Origin: Sphingopyxis sp. CCNWLW2
GTDB lineage: Bacteria > Pseudomonadota > Alphaproteobacteria > Sphingomonadales > Sphingomonadaceae
Length of the DNA: 64,000 nt
Reading direction: 5' to 3'
Assembly: GCF_037095755.1 (NCBI RefSeq)
Contig: NZ_JBAWKJ010000001.1
Span: 933,001 to 997,000 of the forward strand
The notes below the pieces were generated by a model. That model had not been told where the DNA came from and did no database searches. It saw only the letters and a list, made by a program, of their open reading frames with translations. Position 1 is the stretch's first letter. Every line of letters begins with the position of its first letter. This document shows positions 26,055-33,974 of the stretch, piece by piece. Made by a program: the position numbers and the translations under genes.

Positions 26055-26783
26055 TCAGTTAAGCCCGAGCACCTGCGGCATCGTGTAGCGATCGGGCTTC
26101 TGCTGGAGCAGCCACAGCGCCGCGCGCACCGCGCCGCGTGCGAAAATCATGCGGTTTTCGGCGCGATGCGACAGGGTGATCATCTCCTCGGGGCCCGCGA
26201 AGATCACGTCATGGTCGCCCGCGACGGTCCCGCCGCGGAGGCTCGCAAAGCCGATCTTGCCGTGCCCGCGCGCGCCGGTGAGGCCGTCGCGGCCGCGTTC
26301 GGAGCAGGTGTCGAGGTTGATCCCGCGCCCTTGCGCCGCCGCCTGCCCCAGCAGCAGCGCGGTGCCGCTCGGCGCGTCGACCTTCATCCGGTGGTGCATC
26401 TCGACCACCTCGATATCCCAGTCGGCGCCGAGCCGCGTCGCGGCCTCGCGCACCAGATGCGCGAGCAGCGTGACGCCGAGCGAGGTGTTGCCGGTCTGGA
26501 GCACCGCGATATCCTTCGCGGCATCGTCGATCAGATAATGATGGCGCTCCTCAAGCCCCGTCGTCCCGATGACGATCGGGGTTTTCGCGGCGACACAGGC
26601 ATCGAGCGTCGCCTCGAGCGCCGCGGGCGACGAAAAGTCGACAAGCACATCGGCGTCGCTGGCGAGCCGCAAGACATTGCCGCCCCGGTCGATACCGCAA
26701 CTGCGCTGTCCCGCTTCGGAGATCGCGGCGGCGAGCGCGACGCCCATCCGCCCTTCGCTGCCGATAATGCCGATGCTGGTCAT
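26055..26783 (-). CDS. dapB: 4-hydroxy-tetrahydrodipicolinate reductase
   Basis: A 242-residue enzyme that reduces hydroxy-tetrahydrodipicolinate in the diaminopimelate/lysine pathway, supplying the peptidoglycan cross-link residue. The N-terminal nucleotide motif is IGSEGRMG, and the signature VVEMHHRMKVDAPSGTA carries the catalytic His-His and Lys. Length is typical for alphaproteobacteria. It is divergent from the sirtuin gene across a repeat-containing gap and is followed by nth after 4 nt. Confidence 0.97.
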   Translation of the reverse strand: MTSIGIIGSEGRMGVALAAAISEAGQRSCGIDRGGNVLRLASDADVLVDFSSPAALEATLDACVAAKTPIVIGTTGLEERHHYLIDDAAKDIAVLQTGNTSLGVTLLAHLVREAATRLGADWDIEVVEMHHRMKVDAPSGTALLLGQAAAQGRGINLDTCSERGRDGLTGARGHGKIGFASLRGGTVAGDHDVIFAGPEEMITLSHRAENRMIFARGAVRAALWLLQQKPDRYTMPQVLGLN

Positions 26784-26814
26784 AACCTGTCCCCTAAATT
26801 GCCGCCCCCTTTAG

Positions 26815-26896
26815 CCGCTCGTGTCGAGCGAAGTCGAGGCACCCGTCGAAATGATGCAATGCCGATGGGCATCTCGACTTCGCTCGATGCGAACGG
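26815..26896. repeat. Palindromic intergenic repeat, family D
   Basis: Inverted arms around TCGAGCGAAGTCGAG (26815-26840) and CTCGACTTCGCTCGA (26873-26887) extend outward with CCGCTCG and CGAACGG. It is a different family from the CCCGCGAAAGCGGG elements. It occupies the divergent promoter region between dapB and the sirtuin gene, so it is transcribed with at least one of them. Confidence 0.8.
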
Positions 26897-26909
26897 ATAG
26901 AGAGGAGTC

Positions 26910-27611
26910 ATGCGTGACATCCAGAATATCGTTATCTTGACCGGCGCCGGCGTTTCGGCCGAAAGCGGCATCGACACCTTTCGCGACAGCGGCGGCCTTT
27001 GGGAACAGCATCGCGTCGAGGATGTCGCGACCCCCGAAGCCTTTGCGCGCGATCCCGACCTTGTCCTGCGCTTTTACGACATGCGGCGCGAGGCGATCCA
27101 GACCAAGGCGCCGAACGCCGCGCATGAAGCGCTCGCGCGGCTCGACGCCGCATGGCCGGGCGAACTGCTCATCGTAACACAAAATGTCGACGACCTCCAC
27201 GAGCGCGCGGGCGCGAAGCGGCTGATCCATATGCATGGCGAGCATCTCAATGCCTGGTGCACCGCATGCGATACGCGGGTGCCGTGGACGGGGCCGTTGC
27301 TCGACCGGCCGGCGTGCAGCGCGTGCGGCATCGTCGGCACGCTGCGTCCCGACATCGTCTGGTTCGGCGAAATGCCGTACCGGATGGACGATATCTATCA
27401 TGCGCTGAACCGCGCCGACCTGTTCGTGTCGATCGGCACGTCGGGCGCGGTCTATCCCGCCGCGGGCTTCGTGCGCGAGGCGCGCGCATCGGGCGCGCGG
27501 ACGCTTGAGCTCAATATGGAGCCGAGCCAGGGCAGCTACTGGTTCGACGAGGCGCGGCAGGGTCCGGCGACGCGGCTGGTGCCCGAGTGGGTCGAGGAAA
27601 TTCTGGGCTAG
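26910..27611 (+). CDS. cobB: SIR2-family NAD-dependent protein deacylase (class III)
   Basis: A 233-residue sirtuin. GAGVSAESGIDTFRD (about residues 12-26) binds NAD, TQNVDDLHERAG follows at about 90-101, and the catalytic His is His109 in HMHGEH. Zinc ligands are Cys117, Cys120, Cys136 and Cys139. Tyr56 and Arg59 in FYDMRR are the pair that defines class III sirtuins, which prefer succinyl- and malonyl-lysine over acetyl-lysine in studied members. The gene ends exactly where the convergent tadA gene ends. Confidence 0.94.
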   Translation: MRDIQNIVILTGAGVSAESGIDTFRDSGGLWEQHRVEDVATPEAFARDPDLVLRFYDMRREAIQTKAPNAAHEALARLDAAWPGELLIVTQNVDDLHERAGAKRLIHMHGEHLNAWCTACDTRVPWTGPLLDRPACSACGIVGTLRPDIVWFGEMPYRMDDIYHALNRADLFVSIGTSGAVYPAAGFVREARASGARTLELNMEPSQGSYWFDEARQGPATRLVPEWVEEILG

Positions 27612-28067
27612 CTAGCGGCGCGACGCGAAGAAATCGCGGAGGAGCGCGGCCGCCTCCGCGTCGCCGATGCCGTCGTAAAGCTCGGGCCTATGGTGGATCG
27701 TCGGCTGCGCGAAGGTGCGCGGACCATGGACGACGGCGCCGCCCTTCGGATCGTCGGCGCCATAATAGAGGCGCGCGATTCGCGCGTGGGCGATCGCGCC
27801 GGCGCACATCGCGCAGGGTTCGAGCGTCACATAAAGATCGCAGCCATCGAGACGCTCGTTGCCGAGCTTGGCCGCCGCGGCGCGAATCGCGACGATTTCA
27901 GCATGCGCGGTCGGGTCATGCGATTCGCGCGGGCGGTTATGGCCTTCGGCGATAATCGCGCCGTCCTTGACGATCACCGCGCCGACGGGCACTTCGCCCC
28001 ATTCCGCGGCGATGCGGGCCAGATCGAGCGCGCGGCGCATCGGTTCGGGGAGCGGAAACTGGGCCAT
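27612..28067 (-). CDS. tadA: tRNA-specific adenosine deaminase
   Basis: A 151-residue zinc deaminase that converts the wobble adenosine of tRNA-Arg(ACG) to inosine. Zinc ligands are His55 (HAE, with catalytic Glu57), Cys85 and Cys88 (PCAMC). The length and the segment KGGAVVHGP are typical. The stop abuts the sirtuin stop with no gap; the start is divergent from rpmB by 139 nt. Confidence 0.95.
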   Translation of the reverse strand: MAQFPLPEPMRRALDLARIAAEWGEVPVGAVIVKDGAIIAEGHNRPRESHDPTAHAEIVAIRAAAAKLGNERLDGCDLYVTLEPCAMCAGAIAHARIARLYYGADDPKGGAVVHGPRTFAQPTIHHRPELYDGIGDAEAAALLRDFFASRR

Positions 28068-28206
28068 AAAAGCGCCCTATTCGCTTGACGAATCTCCGGC
28101 AAGCCGATAAGCGCGCGCCTTTCCCGGCTCACTCCGGTCCTGTACTGCCCGTTTTACGGGAAGTGCCCGGACGCCGATCCGAAATTTTTTTGACGAGGAC
28201 GAAACC

Positions 28207-28500
28207 ATGTCGCGCATCTGCGAACTGACCGGCAAGGGCCGCCAGGTTGGCCACAATGTGAGCCACGCCAACAACAAGACCAAGCGCACCTTCCTGCCCA
28301 ACCTGCAGAATGTGACGTTGCTGTCGGACGCGCTCGGCAAGGGTGTGAAGCTGCGCGTGTCGACCCACGGCCTGCGCACGGTCGAGCATAATGGCGGCCT
28401 CGACAACTGGCTGCTGAAGGCCGGCGACGACCAGCTGTCGACTTCGGCACGCAAGGTGAAGAAGGAAGTCGCGAAGAAGCTGGCCGAAAAGGCCGCTTAA
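28207..28500 (+). CDS. rpmB: 50S ribosomal protein L28
   Basis: A 97-residue ribosomal protein, with the family start [20 protein letters not shown] and the KRTFLPNLQ segment. It lacks the CxxC zinc pair. A GACGAGGACGAAA purine-rich site precedes the ATG. It stands alone and is followed by an intrinsic terminator at 28527-28555. Confidence 0.98.
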   Translation: MSRICELTGKGRQVGHNVSHANNKTKRTFLPNLQNVTLLSDALGKGVKLRVSTHGLRTVEHNGGLDNWLLKAGDDQLSTSARKVKKEVAKKLAEKAA

Positions 28501-28526
28501 GCGCTTTCAAATCGCTAAAAGCAATC

Positions 28527-28555
28527 AGGCCGCCGGGTTACCGCGCGGCCTTTTT
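28527..28555 (+). terminator. Intrinsic terminator of rpmB
   Basis: AGGCCGC (28527-28533) pairs with GCGGCCT (28545-28551) around an 11-nt loop and is followed by five T residues. It overlaps the last codons of the convergent phytase-like gene, which ends at 28538. Confidence 0.85.
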
Positions 28556-29539
28556 GCTGTCCGGCCTCTTTTTCGGCGGCAGGCCCACCAGTTCGAATTG
28601 CAGCAGCAGGCTGCGTTGCCAGACGTTGAAATTATCGTCCGCGACGAGCCACAACCAGGTCCGTCCCTGCTCGACCGAGATCGCGGCGCCTTCATAATTT
28701 TCGGCGAGCGCCGCGGGAACGCGGCCGACCGTCCGTGATCGCACGACAGCGTCCCTTTTGATGTCCGCAGGGTCGACAACAGCGACGATCGTCGTGAAAA
28801 CGGGGTCGAAACCCAGCCGCCGGTGGACGAGCAGGATGCGTCCGTCGGGCAGCGCCGCGGCATCGCTGACCAGCCCACGCCCCGCCGAATCATAAAAGAA
28901 GCGAATCGGCGCGGGACCGGGCGCCGCCGGATCGCCGGTGTAGATCAACGCCTCGCGCCCGCGCGGATCGTCGTTGGCGTCTTCCAGAAACACGACCGTC
29001 GGGCCGTCCGCCAGCCGCACCATCGCCTCAGGCCCGCGATTCCTGGGCCAGCGCGCCGGTTCGGGTAGCTTGCGTCGCGACTCGATGGCCGAAAGACCGG
29101 CATCGAGTCGCCAGATTTCGTCGATCCCCTCGAGCGCGATCCAGCTCTTGCCGCTTTGGGGGGCGACAAACATCGCCTCGGCATCGACCATGGATTTGCG
29201 TTGCGGTCGGCCGTCGGGCGTCGGCAGCGCGCGAATCCGAACATCCGAAACCGAACCGCGCGCGTCGAGCGTCAGGCGCACTCCATAACCATTATCGCCG
29301 ATCAGCTGAAACCGGTCCGGCCCCATCCGCGCGAGCGCCGAAAAGCCACCGAACCGGCTGTGCGGGCTGACGAGATGCCAGCCGCGGACGAACCGCATCG
29401 CACCCGAAGTCTCGGGCGCGAAGACCAGCGGACGCGCGGCGGCGCGTTCGGTCATGTCGCCCTTCGGAAAGCGCATCACGGTGCCGGGCACCGGGCCGAC
29501 GGCCAGAAATATCAGGGCAGCGAAGAGCAAACGGCGCAT
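28538..29539 (-). CDS. Exported esterase-like phytase-domain protein
   Basis: A 333-residue secreted or lipid-free periplasmic protein. A signal peptide is likely at residues 1-20. The remainder matches the phytase-like (esterase-like activity of phytase) beta-propeller family: FGGFSALARMGPDRFQLIGDNG, VDAEAMFVAPQSGKSWIALEG and RGPEAMVRLADG are recurrent blade motifs. Enzymatic activity in this family is poorly defined. The Lys/Arg-rich tail overlaps the rpmB terminator. Confidence 0.82.
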   Translation of the reverse strand: MRRLLFAALIFLAVGPVPGTVMRFPKGDMTERAAARPLVFAPETSGAMRFVRGWHLVSPHSRFGGFSALARMGPDRFQLIGDNGYGVRLTLDARGSVSDVRIRALPTPDGRPQRKSMVDAEAMFVAPQSGKSWIALEGIDEIWRLDAGLSAIESRRKLPEPARWPRNRGPEAMVRLADGPTVVFLEDANDDPRGREALIYTGDPAAPGPAPIRFFYDSAGRGLVSDAAALPDGRILLVHRRLGFDPVFTTIVAVVDPADIKRDAVVRSRTVGRVPAALAENYEGAAISVEQGRTWLWLVADDNFNVWQRSLLLQFELVGLPPKKRPDSKKAAR

Positions 29540-29700
29540 CGCCGCGGGTTAGGGCGGCGATGCGCGAAAGGGAAGCGGTTCGCCGCAGAAAGCTGAACAA
29601 TAGCCAACAATGATGTTCAGGCTTGGCTCAATGCGAATCGGGCAGAACCTGTTTCATCGACAAAGCCCAGTCGGGCCAATGACGACGAAGGAGAACGACA

Positions 29701-30108
29701 ATGAAAAAGATGGTGACCCTCTCGATCGCCGCCCTGATGTCCACCGCGACGCTGGGCATGGCGGCTCCCGCCGCGGCGCAGAACGGCTATTATGACCGCG
29801 ACGGCTATTCGAGCTATTACAGCGGCTACGACCGCGACGATCGTCGCTACGATCGTTACGACCGCCGTGACTATCGCCGCGACCGCCGCGATTACCGCAA
29901 CGATCGCCGCTATTACCGTGGTGACCGCCGCAACTATCGCCAGTGCGACAAGGGCACCGGCGGCACCGTGATCGGTGCGATTGCGGGCGGCCTTGCCGGC
30001 CATGAAATCGCCGGTCGCGGCGACCGCACGGTCGGCACGATCATCGGCGGCGCCGTCGGCGCCCTCGCCGGCCGCGCGATCGACAAGGGGAATGACGGCT
30101 GCCGTTAA
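29701..30108 (+). CDS. Glycine-zipper 2TM (17 kDa antigen-like) envelope protein with Tyr/Asp/Arg-rich segment
   Basis: A 135-residue exported protein. A signal peptide ends at about residue 27 (AAAQN). Residues 28-80 are almost only Tyr, Asp, Arg, Ser and Gly in a repeating DR/YR pattern. The C-terminal part is a glycine zipper, GGTVIGAIAGGLAGHEIAGRG and TIIGGAVGALAGRAID, as in Rickettsia 17 kDa antigen-like proteins. An AAGGAG site precedes the ATG. No lipobox Cys is seen. It is a probable outer-membrane or periplasmic structural protein; function unknown. A terminator follows at 30148-30178. Confidence 0.85.
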   Translation: MKKMVTLSIAALMSTATLGMAAPAAAQNGYYDRDGYSSYYSGYDRDDRRYDRYDRRDYRRDRRDYRNDRRYYRGDRRNYRQCDKGTGGTVIGAIAGGLAGHEIAGRGDRTVGTIIGGAVGALAGRAIDKGNDGCR

Positions 30109-30147
30109 GGGCTGTCCCGACCCCCAATAATTCCCTCTCCCCTTTCA

Positions 30148-30178
30148 CCCCGTCCGGCCCCGTGCCGGGCGGGGTTTT
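30148..30178 (+). terminator. Intrinsic terminator after the glycine-zipper gene
   Basis: CCCCGTCCGGC (30148-30158) pairs with GCCGGGCGGGG (30164-30174) with one wobble pair and a 5-nt loop, followed by TTTT then CTTT. It is 40 nt after the stop codon. Confidence 0.85.
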
Positions 30179-30298
30179 CTTTGCGCCCGGCAGGCCGGGG
30201 AGGAGGCGCTTGCCATAACGCCTGCGAAAGCCTAGGTTTGCTGCCAAGTGCACGCCTGCGGTCTTGCGGGCGCGTGAGCAGAACAGGTTACAATAGCC

Positions 30299-31402
30299 AT
30301 GCGGCAAATGGCAGCGCCATCAGGGCGACCGCCGCGGCCAAGTTCCAGAACGGGCCCGGCGGCAAAAGGACGAAACAAGGCGGGCGGCGAAGCGCGTCCG
30401 ATGCCGATCGCGCGGCCGCGCAGCTATGCCGCGATCGACCTTGGCACCAACAATTGCCGGCTTTTGATCGCCCGCCCGCAAAATGGCGAGCTCGTCGTCA
30501 TCGACGCTTTTTCCCGCATCGTCCGCCTCGGCGAAGGCTTGCATGGCAGCGGGCGCATCAGCGACGCCGCGATGGACCGCACCGTCGCCGCGCTCTCGAT
30601 CTGTGCCGACAAGCTGCGCCGCCGTCACGTCTCGCTGTCGCGCGCGGTCGCGACCGAAGCGTGCCGCCGCGCGAGCAATGGCGAGGAACTCGCCGAGCGG
30701 GTCCGCCGCGAAACGGGCATCGTCCTCGACATCATCTCCGCCGCCGAAGAGGCGCGGCTCGCGGTGCTCGGCTGCCACAATCTGATGGAGCCCGGCGAAG
30801 GCCCGGCGCTGATCTTCGACATCGGCGGCGGCTCGACCGAGCTGATGCACGTCGACGTGTCGGACCATGACGTCAAGATCCACGACTGGATCAGCGTGCC
30901 GTGGGGCGTCGTCTCGCTGACCGAACATGCGCCGCTTCCCGACGACAGCCTCGCCGGCCGCCAGGCCGCCTATGCGCATATGCGCGAAGTGACGCGCGAA
31001 GCCTTTGCCGCCTTTGCCGGGCGCGCCGAGCGCTTTGCCGGTCAGAAGCTGCGCCTGCTCGGCACCAGCGGCACGGTGACGACGCTCGCCAGCGTCTTCC
31101 TCGACCTGCCGCGTTATGACCGGCGCGCGGTCGACGGGCTGGTCGTCCCGTCGGAGGCGATGCGCGACATCAGCCGCCGCCTCGCCGACGCCAGCATCGC
31201 CGACCGCGCCGAAATCGCGTGCATCGGCCGCGAGCGCGCCGACCTGGTCGTCGCCGGCTGCGCGATCCTTGAAAGCATCATCGACCTGTGGCCCGCGGTG
31301 CGCGTCGGCGTCGCCGACCGCGGCATCCGCGAGGGCATATTGCGCACGCTGGCGATGCAGGGCCGCGACATCCCCGTCACCCGCCGCGAGTATCGCAAAT
31401 GA
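30299..31402 (+). CDS. ppx: Exopolyphosphatase / Ppx-GppA phosphatase family protein
   Basis: A 367-residue protein of the ASKHA-fold Ppx/GppA family, which removes phosphate from polyphosphate or from pppGpp. The phosphate 1 motif is IDLGTNNCRLLIARP, FDIGGGSTELMHV is the second, and TSGTVTTLAS follows. It is the short form without the C-terminal HD-like domain. A basic N-terminal extension of about 35 residues precedes the domain; the internal ATG at 30401 could be the true start. Its end overlaps the rlmE start by 4 nt. Confidence 0.9.
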   Translation: MRQMAAPSGRPPRPSSRTGPAAKGRNKAGGEARPMPIARPRSYAAIDLGTNNCRLLIARPQNGELVVIDAFSRIVRLGEGLHGSGRISDAAMDRTVAALSICADKLRRRHVSLSRAVATEACRRASNGEELAERVRRETGIVLDIISAAEEARLAVLGCHNLMEPGEGPALIFDIGGGSTELMHVDVSDHDVKIHDWISVPWGVVSLTEHAPLPDDSLAGRQAAYAHMREVTREAFAAFAGRAERFAGQKLRLLGTSGTVTTLASVFLDLPRYDRRAVDGLVVPSEAMRDISRRLADASIADRAEIACIGRERADLVVAGCAILESIIDLWPAVRVGVADRGIREGILRTLAMQGRDIPVTRREYRK

Positions 31403-32112
31403 GCGGCGGAAGCGGAAAAGGCGGCGGTTCAGGCCGCGGCGGTCTGCACGTCCGCGTCAAAACCGCGCGCAAGCGCAGCGTCTCATCGACGCGCTGGCTG
31501 CAGCGCCAGCTCAACGATCCCTATGTCCGCCGCGCGCAGGCCGAGGGCTATCGCTCGCGCGCCGCGTACAAGCTGATCGAACTCGACGAGAAATTCGGCT
31601 TCCTCAAGAAATCGCGCGCGGTCGTCGACCTTGGCATCACGCCCGGCGGCTGGTCGCAGGTCGTGCGCAAGGCGAACCCGCGCGCGCGCGTCGCCGGGAT
31701 CGACCTGCTCGCGTGCGAACCGATCGAGGGCGTCGCAATCCTCGAAATGGATTTCATGGACGATGCGGCGCCTGACGCGCTGATCGAGGCGCTGGGCAGC
31801 GCCCCCGACCTCGTCATTTCGGACATGGCGGCGAACACCGTCGGCCATCAACAGACCGACCATCTGCGCACGATCGGCCTTGCCGAAACCGCCGCCGATT
31901 TCGCGGTGCAGAATCTGCTCCCCGGCGGCGCGTTTGTGGCCAAGGTGTTCGCGGGCGGGGCCGACCACACGCTGCTGACTTTACTAAAACGTCACTTTTC
32001 AACGGTAAAGCACGCCAAACCGCCAGCGAGCCGCAAGGGGTCGCCCGAACTTTATGTCATCGCCCAGGGCTTCAAGGGCCGGAGCTCTGATGCGGAGGCG
32101 GACGCAGAATAA
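31399..32112 (+). CDS. rlmE: 23S rRNA (uridine-2'-O)-methyltransferase
   Basis: A 237-residue RrmJ/FtsJ methyltransferase that modifies U2552 in the A loop of 23S rRNA. The SAM site begins at VVDLGITPGGWSQV, and the K-D-K-E tetrad is seen in RSRAAYKL, ISDMAANTVG, FVAKVF and KGSPELYV. Start ATG 31399 overlaps the ppx stop by 4 nt. A Gly/Ser-rich basic N-terminal stretch of about 20 residues is extra. The S41 protease gene starts 33 nt downstream. Confidence 0.96.
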   Translation: MSGGSGKGGGSGRGGLHVRVKTARKRSVSSTRWLQRQLNDPYVRRAQAEGYRSRAAYKLIELDEKFGFLKKSRAVVDLGITPGGWSQVVRKANPRARVAGIDLLACEPIEGVAILEMDFMDDAAPDALIEALGSAPDLVISDMAANTVGHQQTDHLRTIGLAETAADFAVQNLLPGGAFVAKVFAGGADHTLLTLLKRHFSTVKHAKPPASRKGSPELYVIAQGFKGRSSDAEADAE

Positions 32113-32145
32113 TCGGTGCAATGGGTCGAACCGGGGGGTATTTTG

Positions 32146-33597
32146 ATGGGTAAGTCGAAACAATCAGTTGCGGCTGTGACGCTCGCCGCGCTGATGTTGG
32201 CATCGTGCGGCGGCGAAGGCAGTTTGAGCAGTGGCGGCCCCGTCACGGTCACCCCGACACCGAGCCCCACTCCGACGCCCACTTGCGCGCTGGCCTCGCG
32301 CCAGGCCTTTGCCAAGGCGGTGATCGACGAATGGTATCTGTTCCCCAGCGACGTCGCGAACGTCAGCGCGGCGAGCCATAGCAATGTCCAATCCTATATC
32401 GACGCGCTCGTCGCCCCGGCGCGCGCGCTGAACAAGGATCGTTTCTTCACCTACATCACCTCGATCGCCGAGGAGAACGCCTTTTACGCCAGTGGGTCGA
32501 GCGCGGGCTTCGGCGTCCGCATGAGCTATGACGCGGCGGGTCAGCGCATCCTCATCGCCGAAGCCTATGAAAGCGCGCCGGCGTTCGCCGCGGGGATCGA
32601 CCGCGGCACCGCGATCGTCGCGATCGGCACGAACAGCGGAAATTTGCGTAGCGTGGCGAGCATCGTCGCCGCCGAAGGGACCGCGGGCCTCACCAATGCG
32701 CTCGGCCCGAGCGACCCCGGGGTCAGCCGCGTGCTACGCATCACCGACGCGGCCGGAACGCGCGACGTCACCGTCGTGAAGGCGGATTATTCGCTCGATC
32801 CGGTTTCGGACCGCTATGGCGCGAAGATCATCAGCGAAGGCGGCCGCAACTACGGCTATCTCAACCTTCGAACCTTCATCTCGTCGGCGAACCCGCAACT
32901 GCGCGCGGCTTTCCTCAATTTCCGCAACCAGGGCGTGACCGACGTCATCATCGACTTCCGCTACAATGGCGGCGGGCTCGTTTCGACCGCCGAGCTGATG
33001 GGCGACCTGCTCGGGCGAAGCCGCAATTCGAGTGAGGTTTTCTCGCAGACCAATTTCCGGTCATCGAAATCGGCCGAAAATGAGCGGCATTTCTTCACCG
33101 CCCAGCCCGAATCGATCGCACCGACGCGCATCGCCTTTATCGGCACTGAGTCGACCGCATCGGCGAGCGAGCTCGTGATCAATTCGATGCTGCCCTATCT
33201 CGGCACCAATATGACGCTGGTCGGCGGCAACACCTATGGCAAGCCGGTCGGCCAGATCGCGCTCGACAAGGCCGAATGCGACGACCGCATGCGCGTCGTC
33301 GCATTCGCGACGGCCAATTCGACCGGCGCGGGCGATTATTATGACGGGCTCGCCCCGAAAATCACGAACAGCTGCGCCGCGAGCGACGACCTGACCGTCC
33401 CGCTCGGCGATCCGCGCGAGGCGTCGATCCGCGCCGCGATCGGCTTCCTGTCGGGCAACGCCTGTACCACGCGCATCGCCGACGCCAGCGCGGGTCCGGC
33501 GGCGCGAAGCCGCAGCGCCCGTATGCTCGCCGAGCCCGAAATGCTGACCCCCGAGCGGCCGAGCGCGGCGCAACGCGAACTGCCCGGGCTGTTCTGA
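32146..33597 (+). CDS. S41-family peptidase lipoprotein
   Basis: A 483-residue lipoprotein protease. ATG 32146 follows a GGGGGG site and begins a lipoprotein signal with lipobox LMLASCGG (Cys about 21), then a Thr/Pro-rich linker. A PDZ-like domain is at about residues 100-215. The peptidase region has the motif TASASE (about residues 337-342, nucleophile Ser) and the Lys of GNTYGKPVG, as in carboxy-terminal processing proteases. It should act in the periplasm, anchored to a membrane. Two small hairpins follow. Confidence 0.9.
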   Translation: MGKSKQSVAAVTLAALMLASCGGEGSLSSGGPVTVTPTPSPTPTPTCALASRQAFAKAVIDEWYLFPSDVANVSAASHSNVQSYIDALVAPARALNKDRFFTYITSIAEENAFYASGSSAGFGVRMSYDAAGQRILIAEAYESAPAFAAGIDRGTAIVAIGTNSGNLRSVASIVAAEGTAGLTNALGPSDPGVSRVLRITDAAGTRDVTVVKADYSLDPVSDRYGAKIISEGGRNYGYLNLRTFISSANPQLRAAFLNFRNQGVTDVIIDFRYNGGGLVSTAELMGDLLGRSRNSSEVFSQTNFRSSKSAENERHFFTAQPESIAPTRIAFIGTESTASASELVINSMLPYLGTNMTLVGGNTYGKPVGQIALDKAECDDRMRVVAFATANSTGAGDYYDGLAPKITNSCAASDDLTVPLGDPREASIRAAIGFLSGNACTTRIADASAGPAARSRSARMLAEPEMLTPERPSAAQRELPGLF

Positions 33598-33605
33598 TCG
33601 CCCCC

Positions 33606-33657
33606 TGCTGCATCGCAGCAATTGACCGCGGCCCGAAAAAGGGGCTAACGGCCGCGG
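33606..33657 (+). other. Two hairpins between the S41 gene and the riboswitch
   Basis: TGCTGC-ATC-GCAGCA (33606-33620) is a tight 6-bp hairpin 8 nt after the stop codon. CCGCGGCC (33626-33633) and GGCCGCGG (33650-33657) form a second stem just before the riboswitch. Either could end transcription of the S41 gene; no U-tract follows. Confidence 0.45.
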
Positions 33658-33660
33658 CAA

Positions 33661-33821
33661 GCGACAGGTTCCCCGGCGACGGGGACTAAGAGGGAACGGG
33701 AAAACCCCGGCTGCCCCTGCAACTGTACGCGGCGAGCCATCGGCCACTTGCCATTGGGATTCCGGTCCCGAGAAGGCGGCCGACCGGCGCTGACCCGCAA
33801 GCCAGGAGACCTGCCCGTCGC
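33661..33821 (+). promoter_or_regulatory. Cobalamin riboswitch
   Basis: A classic adenosylcobalamin aptamer. Closing stem P1 is GCGAC (33661-33665) with GTCGC (33817-33821). Conserved blocks are AGGTTCC near 33666, GGGAACGGGAAAACCCCGG, the B12 box-like GCCCCTGCAACTGTA (33713-33727), GCCACT (33743-33748), CCGAGAAGGCGG, and the terminal GACCCGCAAGCCAGGAGACCTGCC type segment (33792-33815). It precedes btuB and so should lower expression of the whole uptake and salvage operon when cobalamin is plentiful. Confidence 0.95.
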
Positions 33822-33924
33822 CGTCGTCTTTCGCGCGGACAGGGTGTGCCGGGCGGACGGGGGTGAACCCGCATGACGACAAGCTTGGCTGCGCATGGGC
33901 GCGGGCGATGTCGTGTGTCCCCGG

Positions 33925-33967
33925 GACAACTGCATCGACCGTGTGCGTGAGCGGTGTTGTCGAGGGG
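33925..33967 (+). promoter_or_regulatory. Hairpin next to the btuB ribosome site (possible expression platform)
   Basis: GACAAC (33925-33930) pairs with GTTGTC (33956-33961), with an inner ACCG/CGGT stem. The GAGGGG ribosome site (33962-33967) follows immediately and precedes ATG 33975. Such a stem could be part of a translational switch linked to the riboswitch. The link is inference. Confidence 0.4.
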
Positions 33968-33974
33968 TTATCCC

